Below the pieces are notes generated by a model. The model searched no databases. It saw nothing but the letters and a program-made list of their open reading frames with translations, and was not told the DNA's origin. Both the position numbers and the translations under genes were made by a program. Positions 40,417-49,358 of a stretch of 64,000 nt of DNA are shown one piece after another. Origin of the DNA: Pseudobdellovibrionaceae bacterium (lineage in GTDB: Bacteria > Bdellovibrionota > Bdellovibrionia > Bdellovibrionales > UBA1609); contig CP060220.1 in the NCBI GenBank assembly GCA_023898385.1, positions 3,162,001 to 3,226,000 of the forward strand. Reading direction: 5' to 3'. Numbering within the stretch: position 1 is the first letter of the stretch; each line of letters opens with the position of its first letter.

Positions 40417-43400
40417 ATTAAAGTCTGGGCGCAGCCTTGCATTGATAATGCCGCTGATTATTGGCATTGTTGTCGGGATTTCTCCGCCAATGGCATTCTC
40501 CCAGCAGCAGAAGAAAAACCGAACTGTCGGTGATATTTTAAAGACCATTGAAAAACAGGCGCGCGAGAGCCAAATTCAAAAAGAAAAAAGCGCTCTCCCA
40601 GAAGCGGCCGCTCAACAAAAATCCGCACCTAAGACCTATAAGATCACGGCGCCGAAGTCTTCAAAGTTTTATTACGAGCAAGGCAGTGACGAAGGGGCTT
40701 TGGAGCAGGCCACAGACGACGCCATCAAGCAGACAGTGCGTGTGATAAAGCGTCTAGGGCGAAGTCCAAAGAGGGGCGAGCTTTGGTTGCGTTTGGCTGA
40801 ACTCTATGTAGACAAAGCTAGGCTCATTGATTTTCGAATACAGAACAAGTATGACGAACAGCTTAAACTATACCAAGAAGGTAAAGTGAAGAGCCGTCCG
40901 AAATTAGTTTTGGATGAAGCTAATAAATACAATATTGAGGCCATCAAGCTATACGAACTATTTCTGAAAGACTTTCCGAAAGACGATAAGGTTCCGCAGG
41001 CACTTTACTTCTTGGGGTACAATTATTTCGAATTAGGTGATGTGGCTAAGGGCGAGGTTTTCTACCAGAGGCTGACAAAAGAGTATCCCAAAAGCACATA
41101 TGTCACAGAGTCAAATTTCACATTGGGTGAGTACTATTTCGAAAAAGAAAACTACAAAGAGGCCCACAAGTACTACGTGCGCGTTGTAAAAGACAAGAGT
41201 CACAGGCTATACAGTTTTGGCTGGTATAAGCTAGCATGGAGTCTATTTAAATTAGGCGAGCATTCAAAGGCAATTGCAGGATTGCGCCAGGTTATTTTTA
41301 TTGGTCGAAAAAATAAAGGCCAATCAGAATCTGATGGACGGGTGCCGCAAATTAAGCTGGCCTCAGAGGCCATCAAAGATCTCGTTTTGTTTTATGGAGA
41401 GTCGGGCAAATATAAAACGGCTCGTAGCGATTTCAAAAAGATTGTTGGAACCAAAAACCTAGACCGTATGATCGAGCGTCTGGGCTATTATTATGTAGAC
41501 ACCGGCAATCGCGATGGGGCGAGATATTTATTCAAGCAGTTGATCGAATCGGATCCCAATGCTGAAAAGGCGTTTGATTACCAATATCAAATTGTGAACC
41601 TTTATTCTTCGGCAGGCTCATCAAAAGTTCTTCGCTCAGAACTTTATGGTTGGATTCAAGGCTATGGGCCCGGTAGCTTGTGGGCGAAGTCAAATGCCCA
41701 AAATCCAGAACTTGTGACAAAATCCCATGCGTTGATTGAGACAACGCTCCGAAACTATGTTTTGCGCCAACATCAAGCGGCTCAAAATTCAAGGTCGAAA
41801 TTTTCGCAGCAGCAAGCCAAGGCTGGATACCAGTTGTACTTTAATACATTCAAACAAACTGAAAAATCAGATGAAATGCATTTCTTCTTTGGTGAACTCC
41901 TGTTTGATGTGGGTGACTATGAACGGGCAGCGTATCACTATTTGTGGGTCTCTGATAACGCTCCCAATAGCAAGTACATGGAGCAGGCTTCTCTTAATGC
42001 CCTTTTGGCGTTAGAGAAGAATCTGCCTCAGCCTGCTGAGATTCGTAAAATTGTTGGTAAAAGCATCAAGCCTGTGCCATTTGATCGCACGATCAATGCT
42101 TTCATAAAAGCCGCTGGCAAATACACTAAATCCTACGGAGAAAGCGACAACTACGTAGCTATTCGGTACAAGGTGGGAAGTTTATACTACTATTACAATC
42201 ATTTTGACGAAGCTTTGGAAATTTTTTGGGACCTTGTAGAGAAACACTCTAGCACAAAATACAGTCAATTTGCCGCTAATAATATTCTTGATATCTATAA
42301 TCTAAAGAAAGATTACGTGGGTCTAGAAAAGGCGGCGGAACGACTTCTGGGTGTGCAGAATATTGCAAAATCTGATGTCGGGTCTCAGATAAAAGATGTG
42401 AAATTAAAAACCGCATTTAAGCAGGCCCGTCAACTTGAAGAAGGAAAAGACTATGCCGGTAGTGCGAAAGCCTATGAGAATTTTGCACTTAAAAATCCAA
42501 TGAGTGAACTCGCAGTGAGTGCCTCGTACAATTCGGCAGTAAACTATGAGCGCGCGGGCAATCTAGCAAAAGCCCTGGGAATGTATGCCATTGTTTTAAG
42601 AAGTAACGATAAAAAGAACGAAGGGCTAAAGAAAGACTCTTTGAAGTTCTCTGCACTGGCCTATGAAAAAACGGGCCAGTATTTGAGCGCAGCTGAAGCC
42701 TACGAGAAATATGCAGCGCAAAACCCAAAGGACAGTCAGACTCCCGATTTTTATTTTAGTGCAGCCGTTATTAGAGAAGGCGTTTTTCAGTACTCATCGG
42801 CGCTATCGAGCTACCAAAAATACTTGGACAAATCGGGTCGAAAAGATCGCTGGGAAGCCCTGTATTTGATGGCAGGAATTTGGGAAAAGCGAGGCAAGTT
42901 GTCGAAGGCGGCGGAGCTTTACGAAAAATATATTATGAGCCCTTCGCAGAACTTTGCTGGCATAGTTGAGGCCATCCATAAGGTGGCGTCCCTTAATGAA
43001 AAAATGGGTCGAACATCTAAAGCCAACGAATGGTACACGAAGACCATTAGAGTTCAAAAACGATTTAAAGCCAGAGGCAATGACGTGGGTGTACGTTTTG
43101 CCGCAGATGCCCAGTTCAAATTGATCTATAAAACCTATGAAGAGCTGCGAGCCATCAAGTTGCCGAGTCCGAAGAGCCTAAAAGATCAAAGGCAGGTTTT
43201 GGCGTTTAATAAAAAACTTCAAAAAATCGAACAGCTGCAAAAAGAATTAAAGACAGTTGTGTCTTACGATGATGCAGACACCATAGTAGCTGCGTTAACA
43301 CTTCAGGGCCAGGCGTTTCATGATTTGTCAGCAGCACTTGCCAACGCCGATTTGCCGCCAGGCCTAAATAATGATCAAAAGAAAATGATACGGGATGGTT

Positions 43401-43600
43401 TGAATGAGCAGGCCAAAAAGAACGCTGAATTAGCCTTTGGATTTTACGAAAATGCACTGACAAAAAGCTACAGTTTACATGCCTACAATATATGGACAAA
43501 GACAGCCCGACTGGGAGCTAACCAATTGGATAAGACAAAATATATTGATTATGGCTTTGAGATTTTCAGTAGCCAACAGGTGGACACTTTAGGGTTGTAG
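40391..43600 (+). CDS. Large TPR-repeat protein of the Glt-like cluster
   Basis: A 1069-residue protein whose start overlaps the previous gene by 26 bp. A hydrophobic N-terminal stretch (about 15-37, LALIMPLIIGIVVGISPPM) is a signal peptide or anchor ending near FSQ. Nearly the whole remainder consists of TPR-like helical repeats with Tyr/Phe-rich helices (YFLGYNYFELGDVAKGEVFY, YKEAHKYYVRVV, ALEIFWDLVEKHSSTKYSQ). This size and composition resemble the large TPR components of Myxococcus gliding clusters. It probably forms a long periplasmic solenoid linking inner-membrane motor and outer-membrane parts. Confidence 0.85.
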   Translation: MLEREVVSKLKSGRSLALIMPLIIGIVVGISPPMAFSQQQKKNRTVGDILKTIEKQARESQIQKEKSALPEAAAQQKSAPKTYKITAPKSSKFYYEQGSDEGALEQATDDAIKQTVRVIKRLGRSPKRGELWLRLAELYVDKARLIDFRIQNKYDEQLKLYQEGKVKSRPKLVLDEANKYNIEAIKLYELFLKDFPKDDKVPQALYFLGYNYFELGDVAKGEVFYQRLTKEYPKSTYVTESNFTLGEYYFEKENYKEAHKYYVRVVKDKSHRLYSFGWYKLAWSLFKLGEHSKAIAGLRQVIFIGRKNKGQSESDGRVPQIKLASEAIKDLVLFYGESGKYKTARSDFKKIVGTKNLDRMIERLGYYYVDTGNRDGARYLFKQLIESDPNAEKAFDYQYQIVNLYSSAGSSKVLRSELYGWIQGYGPGSLWAKSNAQNPELVTKSHALIETTLRNYVLRQHQAAQNSRSKFSQQQAKAGYQLYFNTFKQTEKSDEMHFFFGELLFDVGDYERAAYHYLWVSDNAPNSKYMEQASLNALLALEKNLPQPAEIRKIVGKSIKPVPFDRTINAFIKAAGKYTKSYGESDNYVAIRYKVGSLYYYYNHFDEALEIFWDLVEKHSSTKYSQFAANNILDIYNLKKDYVGLEKAAERLLGVQNIAKSDVGSQIKDVKLKTAFKQARQLEEGKDYAGSAKAYENFALKNPMSELAVSASYNSAVNYERAGNLAKALGMYAIVLRSNDKKNEGLKKDSLKFSALAYEKTGQYLSAAEAYEKYAAQNPKDSQTPDFYFSAAVIREGVFQYSSALSSYQKYLDKSGRKDRWEALYLMAGIWEKRGKLSKAAELYEKYIMSPSQNFAGIVEAIHKVASLNEKMGRTSKANEWYTKTIRVQKRFKARGNDVGVRFAADAQFKLIYKTYEELRAIKLPSPKSLKDQRQVLAFNKKLQKIEQLQKELKTVVSYDDADTIVAALTLQGQAFHDLSAALANADLPPGLNNDQKKMIRDGLNEQAKKNAELAFGFYENALTKSYSLHAYNIWTKTARLGANQLDKTKYIDYGFEIFSSQQVDTLGL

Positions 43601-43601
43601 T

Positions 43602-44417
43602 ATGCAAAAATGGATACAAATTTTAATTCTCACGATAAGCTGCGGGGTCGCACAATTGGCGGTAGCCCAATTTGAGGATTCTTCAGGCAAATTGGTGGAG
43701 AATACAGAGGCCAACGTTGATACGGTGACCCGAGAAAATCGAGACGCCCTAGAAAAGGCCTTCAATGGTTCAGATGAGCAGGCCTTCCTGGATGCAGTAG
43801 CCGTTGTTCTGGGTAAAGATGCCAAAAATGCTGAAGGCTTAAATGCTCTGGCAGCTTGGTACATTAAAAACAAAAAGTCCGGTCTTGCCGAAGTTATTTT
43901 GAATCGAGCTTTAGAAAGTCACCCTGAAGACCCCGCTTTACATAATAATTTAGGCGTAGTTTATCAAATGCAGGGCAAGTTTTTTGAGGCCATTGCGTCG
44001 TTTCGAAAAGCTGTGAGTTTTAAGACTGACCATATTGCCGCCGGCATTAATCTGGGTAGTGTTTATCTGGCCTATGGTGATTTCGAAAAGGCCGTTGAAG
44101 CATTAAGGCCTGGATATTTAAGTTTAGGTTCAGACCTTGGTCGCGGAAAAACACCTGCCGTAGAGGTGGCCAACAATTATGCAGTGGCCATGTTTGAAAA
44201 AGGTGACGGTGCTGAGGCGACAAAGATTTTTCAAAAGATTGATGAAAGTGAAGTTCGAAATGAGGTGGTTTTATTAAATTATGCTATACTATTAGCAAAT
44301 ACAGAGTCAGATAAGAAAAATGCGTTGCGGGTTATTAGTCGCCTTCGATTTCTGACGGAAGATCCGGGTGTTAGGAAGCGCCTTGATCAAATTGAACAAC
44401 AGATGGATTCAAAGTGA
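43602..44417 (+). CDS. TPR protein, GltE/AglT-like
   Basis: 271 residues starting 1 bp after the previous stop. The signal peptide ends near AVAQ. TPR repeats cover about 65-250, with the classic patterns PALHNNLGVVYQMQGKFFEA and AGINLGSVYLAYGDFEKAVE. Its small size and position between the large TPR protein and the FHA-TonB protein resemble AglT/GltE of the gliding machine. The naming is tentative. It overlaps the next small gene by one base (TGATG). Confidence 0.75.
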   Translation: MQKWIQILILTISCGVAQLAVAQFEDSSGKLVENTEANVDTVTRENRDALEKAFNGSDEQAFLDAVAVVLGKDAKNAEGLNALAAWYIKNKKSGLAEVILNRALESHPEDPALHNNLGVVYQMQGKFFEAIASFRKAVSFKTDHIAAGINLGSVYLAYGDFEKAVEALRPGYLSLGSDLGRGKTPAVEVANNYAVAMFEKGDGAEATKIFQKIDESEVRNEVVLLNYAILLANTESDKKNALRVISRLRFLTEDPGVRKRLDQIEQQMDSK

Positions 44418-44728
44418 TGAGCCAAGGACGGATAAGATCAAAGAATTATGTCAGGCTGCTTGGCCTTTTCGGGGCATTCATTGTTGTGACAGTGTTGTCT
44501 TTCGCAACCCACGCACAATCTAAAAAATCAAAAGGCGACAGTAAGAAAACGCAGTCAATTAATTTTGAAGATGAGCTGATCGAGGGTGCGGGAAAAAAGC
44601 CTGATCTATTTTGGTTGCAAAGTAAAAAGAAGTTTAATTTTAGAAAGTTAATTAAATTAAGAAATGATTTTTTGCCTGAGATGGAACGAACGGCAGAGGA
44701 CCTCAAAAGAGCAGGGAGTGCAGATTGA
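44417..44728 (+). CDS. Small secreted or anchored protein of the Glt-like cluster
   Basis: 103 residues from the ATG overlapping the upstream TGA. A hydrophobic helix at about 12-32 (VRLLGLFGAFIVVTVLSFA) ends with THAQ, suggesting a signal peptide. The mature part is short and basic: KKSKGDSKKTQSINFEDEL, then a segment with FWLQSKKKFNFRKLIKLRND. No family recognised. Its stop overlaps the TTG start of the FHA-TonB gene (ATTGA), so tight coupling marks it as a real component. Confidence 0.75.
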   Translation: MSQGRIRSKNYVRLLGLFGAFIVVTVLSFATHAQSKKSKGDSKKTQSINFEDELIEGAGKKPDLFWLQSKKKFNFRKLIKLRNDFLPEMERTAEDLKRAGSAD

Positions 44729-46788
44729 AGCAGCCAGTGTTCTTAAGAATATATAAAGGCGATCAGTTGGTCGAGGTTAAACAATTCGATCAACAACAGG
44801 TGGTGATTGGCAAAAATGGCGATTTGGACATTGCCTTGCAAGATCAAAACGTTTCGCCCATTCACGCTATGATCGAAGAGCGAGATAGCGGCTACTACGT
44901 GTCCGACTTGGGTTCGCAATTAGGCACCTTTCATAACGGTGAGAAAACCTTTGACGGCCAACTGAACTCGGGCGACGAGCTGACCATTGGCGCTTATAAA
45001 ATTCAGTTTTTTATTGGTATTCCAAAGCCAGTGCAGCCACCTCAGGCCGCAGCAAAACCTGGAGCTGCGGGACTATCTTCCGACAAAGCTGTGTCTGGTG
45101 AAACAAAAATTATTCCGCCCGTTCCAGGCAAGGCACACGAGGCCGCAGCGGTCACGCCAGAAAGTGAAATATCTTTAGATGAGGAAACGGCCACAGGAAT
45201 CGTATCTGAAGAAAATGAGATCACGCGAGAGATTCCCATTGATGGAGACACTAAGCGGATTTCACTTTCTGAACTTGAAAAGCTAGATGAAGCTTCGCAA
45301 CCAGCGTCCAGTTCTGCCGGTGGCACTTTTGCGCCATCAAGTGAAGTGAGTGACCTCAGTGAAATCATCAAGCCTGACAAGGGACCCATAGTTGAAGTCA
45401 TTGTGGCGTGGAAAGAGCGAATCTTAAGTACCAATCACTTTAGTGAAAAAGGCATCGTTTATATAGGCTCAGACCCAAATTGTGACATTGTAGTGCCCCT
45501 ACTTGGTGTTGAAATGGGGCGCTATCCACTTTTGAGTTTGGACGCGCTGGCAATTATTAAAGTGCTCCCTACAATGGGTGGTCACTTTGTTCGCGGCAAT
45601 AAGACAGAGCCCCTTGGTGATTTAATAAAGCAAAACCGACTAGTGTCTGTTGGCGGTCACTACGAAATGCAATTGGGCCAAGGTGAACTTCTAAACCTTC
45701 AATTAGAAGACGGCCTGATCAATGTGTATATTCGCTATGTTCCTGAAACACCCAAGCCAATAGCAGCACCACTTTTAGATCTGACCACGTCAGAAGCTGC
45801 AGGGGTAGTGGCAGCTATTGCGGTGGCCCTTATTTTTGCGCTGTATATGGCGGTGTATGCTCCTGGAAAGCTTGAAGATGAAAATCGTGTGGAAGAGCCC
45901 ATTCGTAAGGCCATTGTTAAATTTACGCCACCCACTCCACCTAAAAAAGTGGAGGTGAAGCAAGAAACTGTCCCGACCCAGAAAAAAATCGTGAAGGTGA
46001 CAGAGAAATCAAAAAAAGCAGAGGCTACAACAAAAAAAGAGCCAGGGCAGGCAGCACAAGTAAAACCAAAAGAGACTCAAACTAAAAAGAAAGTGGTTAC
46101 TTCTGCCCGTCCAGGCGGTTCAAAAAAAATGGGTAAAGAAGCCTCTTCAGCTAAAACAGTAGAAGTGGACCCAACGCAAGTGGGGCTTCTGGGTGCATTT
46201 GCCGGCCGAGGAATGCAACAAAAATTGGATAAAGCGGCCACCGGAGCAGGGAGTCTGATGGGATTAGCTGATCAGCAAACCGGTCGCTCCGGTATGGGCG
46301 AAGACCGGCCCGGAGATCGCCTTGGAACACGTGGGTTTGCTGACGGAGCTGGTGGTAAGGGGTCATCCACAGTGGGCATTGGTGATGTGGGCATTAAGGG
46401 TGGCCGAGGGACCGGAAATTTTGGAAGTGGTGTTGGCGGAATTGGTCAGCGAGGACGGGTGGACGTAAATATTGGTGGGGATGATGCTGAGTTTGAAGGC
46501 ACCATCGACCGCGAAGCCATTCGACGAGTGATTCTTGCCAACAAAAGGGCGATTAAAGCCTGTTATGAGCGAGCCTTAACCAGAAACCGCGGGTTAAGCG
46601 GTAAACTCGTTCTGCAATGGAATATCGAAGAAAGAGGCCGTGTGACAGCGGCCAAAGTCGTGAGTAACCAGCTCGACGACACTGTATCAAGTTGTATTAT
46701 TCAGCGATTGAAAACATGGAAGTTCCCTGAACCACCCGCCGATCAAATTGCGCAGGTTCAATATCCTTTCGTGTTTTCGTCGCAATAA
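44725..46788 (+). CDS. gltG: FHA-TonB hybrid, GltG-like motor component
   Basis: 687 residues from a TTG with GGGAG six bases upstream. A cytoplasmic FHA domain lies at about 5-95 (VVIGKNGDLDIALQ, SPIHAMIE, DLGSQLGTFHNG). A second FHA-like region is at about 220-340. One membrane helix is at about 357-376 (GVVAAIAVALIFALYMAVYA). A long Lys/Pro/Thr periplasmic linker and a Gly-rich stretch lead to a C-terminal TonB-like domain of the AgmX/PglI type (NKRAIKACYERALTRN, GKLVLQWNIEERGRVT, LKTWKFPEP). Myxococcus GltG combines FHA and TonB modules in the same way. Confidence 0.85.
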   Translation: MKQPVFLRIYKGDQLVEVKQFDQQQVVIGKNGDLDIALQDQNVSPIHAMIEERDSGYYVSDLGSQLGTFHNGEKTFDGQLNSGDELTIGAYKIQFFIGIPKPVQPPQAAAKPGAAGLSSDKAVSGETKIIPPVPGKAHEAAAVTPESEISLDEETATGIVSEENEITREIPIDGDTKRISLSELEKLDEASQPASSSAGGTFAPSSEVSDLSEIIKPDKGPIVEVIVAWKERILSTNHFSEKGIVYIGSDPNCDIVVPLLGVEMGRYPLLSLDALAIIKVLPTMGGHFVRGNKTEPLGDLIKQNRLVSVGGHYEMQLGQGELLNLQLEDGLINVYIRYVPETPKPIAAPLLDLTTSEAAGVVAAIAVALIFALYMAVYAPGKLEDENRVEEPIRKAIVKFTPPTPPKKVEVKQETVPTQKKIVKVTEKSKKAEATTKKEPGQAAQVKPKETQTKKKVVTSARPGGSKKMGKEASSAKTVEVDPTQVGLLGAFAGRGMQQKLDKAATGAGSLMGLADQQTGRSGMGEDRPGDRLGTRGFADGAGGKGSSTVGIGDVGIKGGRGTGNFGSGVGGIGQRGRVDVNIGGDDAEFEGTIDREAIRRVILANKRAIKACYERALTRNRGLSGKLVLQWNIEERGRVTAAKVVSNQLDDTVSSCIIQRLKTWKFPEPPADQIAQVQYPFVFSSQ

Positions 46789-46806
46789 TTTAAGGGGGTA
46801 ATTAAA

Positions 46807-47490
46807 GTGGAAGAAACAGCCGTTGAAGTGGTACACCAGTGTGCCAATATAGACAATTTTATAGGTCGCGCATTTTGCGAAGGCGGGCCAGTGATGTATA
46901 TCATCGCAGTGGTTTTCGCAGCAACAATGGTATTGGTTATCGAACGTATTTTGACGTTGCAAAAACTGACCATTGATAAAAGCAGTTTAAACGAAAGTTT
47001 ATTCAGCATGATTTTACGGGGAGATCTCAAGCAGGCGATCACATTTTGCGATCGAAAGCCAGCTCCCGTGACAAACACATTGAAGGCCGGATTGGTGCAG
47101 GTGTTGAATCGCCGCCCAGATGAAGAGGTGCAAGTGGCAATGGATGCATCTGTTCTTCGCGAAACACCACGCCTTGAGGGGTGGACCGCATTTTTGGCTG
47201 TGTTCGGTAACGTCGCAGTGCTGATTGGTCTTATGGGTACCATCTTTGGACTGATTGCTTCATTTAGAGGTGTGGCTAATGCAGATGCGGCAACAAAGGC
47301 ACAGATGCTTTCTGCCGGTATTTCTGAGGCGCTTAACTGTACAGCGTTTGGACTGCTTGTTGCGATCATAGCGATCGTGTCTTACGGGTTTTTCCAAATA
47401 CGTATTGGACGGGCTATTAATGACATGCAAGAAAGTAGCATGAATCTTATGAACTTGGTTGTAGCAAACCGCGATAAGATTAAGGGTTAA
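46807..47490 (+). CDS. aglR: TolQ/ExbB/MotA-family motor protein, AglR-like
   Basis: 227 residues from a GTG with AAGGGGG upstream. Three membrane helices are visible: about 30-50 (VMYIIAVVFAATMVLVIE), 135-165 (FLAVFGNVAVLIGLMGTIFG) and 180-205 (AFGLLVAIIAIVSYGFFQI). The ExbB core (GLMGTIFGLIASF, then ISEALNCTAFGLLVAI) is intact. It forms a proton channel with the two ExbD-like proteins that follow. In Myxococcus the matching trio AglR-AglQ-AglS powers gliding, and the order here is the same. Confidence 0.92.
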   Translation: MEETAVEVVHQCANIDNFIGRAFCEGGPVMYIIAVVFAATMVLVIERILTLQKLTIDKSSLNESLFSMILRGDLKQAITFCDRKPAPVTNTLKAGLVQVLNRRPDEEVQVAMDASVLRETPRLEGWTAFLAVFGNVAVLIGLMGTIFGLIASFRGVANADAATKAQMLSAGISEALNCTAFGLLVAIIAIVSYGFFQIRIGRAINDMQESSMNLMNLVVANRDKIKG

Positions 47491-47497
47491 GGTCTAG

Positions 47498-47965
47498 ATG
47501 GCACATATTGAAGAAGGTGGCTCAGGTCGGCAAGCTAACGTAGAGGTCAATATCGTCCCCTTTATTGACCTTATGAGCGTGTTAGTGATCTTTTTGTTGA
47601 TCACTGCCGTGTGGTCGCAGGTTTCAATGATTCAAATCGGAAGCTCAGTGTATGGGCAAAAGAGTGAGGATGAATCGGTTAAGCCTCCAGATCGTATTGA
47701 AATTCCATTTCGTGTGGATGTGAAAACGAGTGGTTACCGAGTTCAAGTAGGGCCGCAGAGTACTGTGATACCCAAGGTTGGTGAAGAGTATGATACGGCT
47801 CGGTTATTGACTGAGGTAAAAAAAGTGAAAGAGATTTACCCTGATAAAACTGATGTCGTAATCACTGTAGCCGATTCATTGCCATACAAAACTTTAATTG
47901 GTGGGATGGATGTTCTGCTGCAGGCAGGTTTTCCCCAAATTGCTGTGACGTCGGAGGTGCAATAA
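47498..47965 (+). CDS. aglQ: TolR/ExbD-family protein, AglQ-like
   Basis: 155 residues with one N-terminal membrane helix (about 20-40). It contains the proton-binding aspartate, Asp24, in VPFIDLMSVLVIFLL. The periplasmic domain ends in the family pattern DVVITVADSLPYKTLI and LLQAGFPQIAVTSEV. Its stop shares a base with the next start (TAATG). Together with the AglR-like protein it should form a stator-type motor unit. Assignment as AglQ rather than AglS is by gene order only. Confidence 0.9.
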   Translation: MAHIEEGGSGRQANVEVNIVPFIDLMSVLVIFLLITAVWSQVSMIQIGSSVYGQKSEDESVKPPDRIEIPFRVDVKTSGYRVQVGPQSTVIPKVGEEYDTARLLTEVKKVKEIYPDKTDVVITVADSLPYKTLIGGMDVLLQAGFPQIAVTSEVQ

Positions 47966-48549
47966 TGCCAATCCATGTACCTGGTGTTCGCAATCGTCGT
48001 GGCCGCGCCGCTGGTGCTAAAAGAAGTGTGGTAGCGGTATTGTCATTAACTGCTATGGTGGATTTGTTCACGGTGCTAGTTGTATTTTTACTGCAAAACT
48101 ACAACGTCACAGGACAAGCTCTTGAGATTCCAAAGGGCGTTGAACTTCCCTCGGCTCAAGAGGTCAAGGAGTTAAAGCCGGCCAATGTGGTGATTGTGGG
48201 AGAAGATTTTGTGAGATTGAATAACGAAGTCATCATACCTGTGGCAGATGTAAAACGCCAAACAGCGTGGGAAATTGACAAGCTGATTGCGCGGTTAAAG
48301 GAATTGATTGAAAAAGGTAAAAAAGAAGATCAATCGGTAGCCACAAAACTGCGTGACGCGGTCAAAAGAAAGTCTGAAAAGGAAGGCGAAGAGGAAGAGC
48401 TGCCAGAATACCGAAAGATAACAATTCAGGCTGACAAAGAAATAGATTTTCTATCCATTAAAAAGCTGATGTATTCAGCCACTCAGGCGGGAATTTACGA
48501 AATCAATTTTGCAGTGATGAAAAGAGCCGGAGAAAAAGACGCTTCTTAA
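47965..48549 (+). CDS. aglS: TolR/ExbD-family protein, AglS-like
   Basis: 194 residues. A basic N terminus (NRRGRAAGAKR) precedes a membrane helix with Asp33 in LTAMVDLFTVLVVFLL, the position that carries protons in this family. The periplasmic part has a charged Lys/Glu insert (about 115-145, KGKKEDQSVATKL and KSEKEGEEEEL) not usual in ExbD, then a folded end (ITIQADKEIDFLSIKKLM). It closes the Glt/Agl cluster. Its last 4 bp overlap the end of the convergent GYF-PilZ gene. Confidence 0.9.
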   Translation: MPIHVPGVRNRRGRAAGAKRSVVAVLSLTAMVDLFTVLVVFLLQNYNVTGQALEIPKGVELPSAQEVKELKPANVVIVGEDFVRLNNEVIIPVADVKRQTAWEIDKLIARLKELIEKGKKEDQSVATKLRDAVKRKSEKEGEEEELPEYRKITIQADKEIDFLSIKKLMYSATQAGIYEINFAVMKRAGEKDAS

Positions 48550-49247
48550 GCGGCTTTTGCAGCTGTGGTTTTGTTGACGTATGCAATAATCTCATTTTGT
48601 GCTTCGGCAGAAATCCGCTCGAATTTGAACCCGACAAATCCTTCTTGGCTGACATACTGAACTATCGCGCGTACCTTAATCGACTCCGAAAGGAGTTCCG
48701 TTTTCAGTTCTGCAGTCACTAAGTTTCCTGCAGTGATACTGTCATCCAGTTGTACGGCTCCAAAACCACCGGCTCCAATGGTTGCGAGTCGGCCAATGAC
48801 CACTCGTTCATCAGAATGAATGACCACAGATCCGGTGACCCGGGCCCGCGGAAACTCCCTGCGGTTAATCCCAAGGTCTTCGATAATGTCTTGAAAGTGA
48901 AATAAATCGGCCCAGGACTTCATTCCCTTTGTCCAAATGAGCACTTCTTTTTTTGTATCGATTTTCGCAAGAGCGTCTAAGAGTTCAGTTCGGGGCAAAG
49001 GTCCGAAGCTCTCTCCGAGGTAGGCATAGTGCCACATTTGCGGTCGCTTATTTTGTTGACTGGGCTGATTCAGAAGCTGATCCAATTGCGCCCGCCACTG
49101 TTGGGCGGTCAGCCACTCTGCCATAGCGCGTCCCCAGATCATCATCTCAGAGGAAAACTCACCAGTGTCTAATCCTTGTTTCACCTGATCGGTGGTGTAA
49201 GGTCCAGAGACTTCTTCATTTAAGCAGGCATACCATTTTATCATCAT
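48546..49247 (-). CDS. GYF-GYF-PilZ protein
   Basis: 233 residues with no signal or membrane segment. Two GYF_2-type domains lie at about 3-50 (KWYACLNEEVSGPYTTDQV) and 72-120 (WHYAYLGESFGPLPRTELL). A PilZ-like domain follows at about 128-225. The arginine motif NRREFPRAR is present, but the DxSxxG position reads TIGAGGFGA, so c-di-GMP binding is uncertain. GYF modules bind proline-rich peptides, and a GYF module also occurs in Myxococcus GltJ. Convergent abutment to the AglS-like gene suggests a cytoplasmic regulator of the motor. Confidence 0.85.
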   Translation of the reverse strand: MMIKWYACLNEEVSGPYTTDQVKQGLDTGEFSSEMMIWGRAMAEWLTAQQWRAQLDQLLNQPSQQNKRPQMWHYAYLGESFGPLPRTELLDALAKIDTKKEVLIWTKGMKSWADLFHFQDIIEDLGINRREFPRARVTGSVVIHSDERVVIGRLATIGAGGFGAVQLDDSITAGNLVTAELKTELLSESIKVRAIVQYVSQEGFVGFKFERISAEAQNEIIAYVNKTTAAKAA

Positions 49248-49358
49248 ACATGACGTATCGGGTTATAATGGCAAAAACTTGAGTGCATAGGGGGAATATT
49301 TAAACAAATTTTTACTGCGTACGCTAAAATCGTGCCACTTTCGTGATAGAATGGAACA

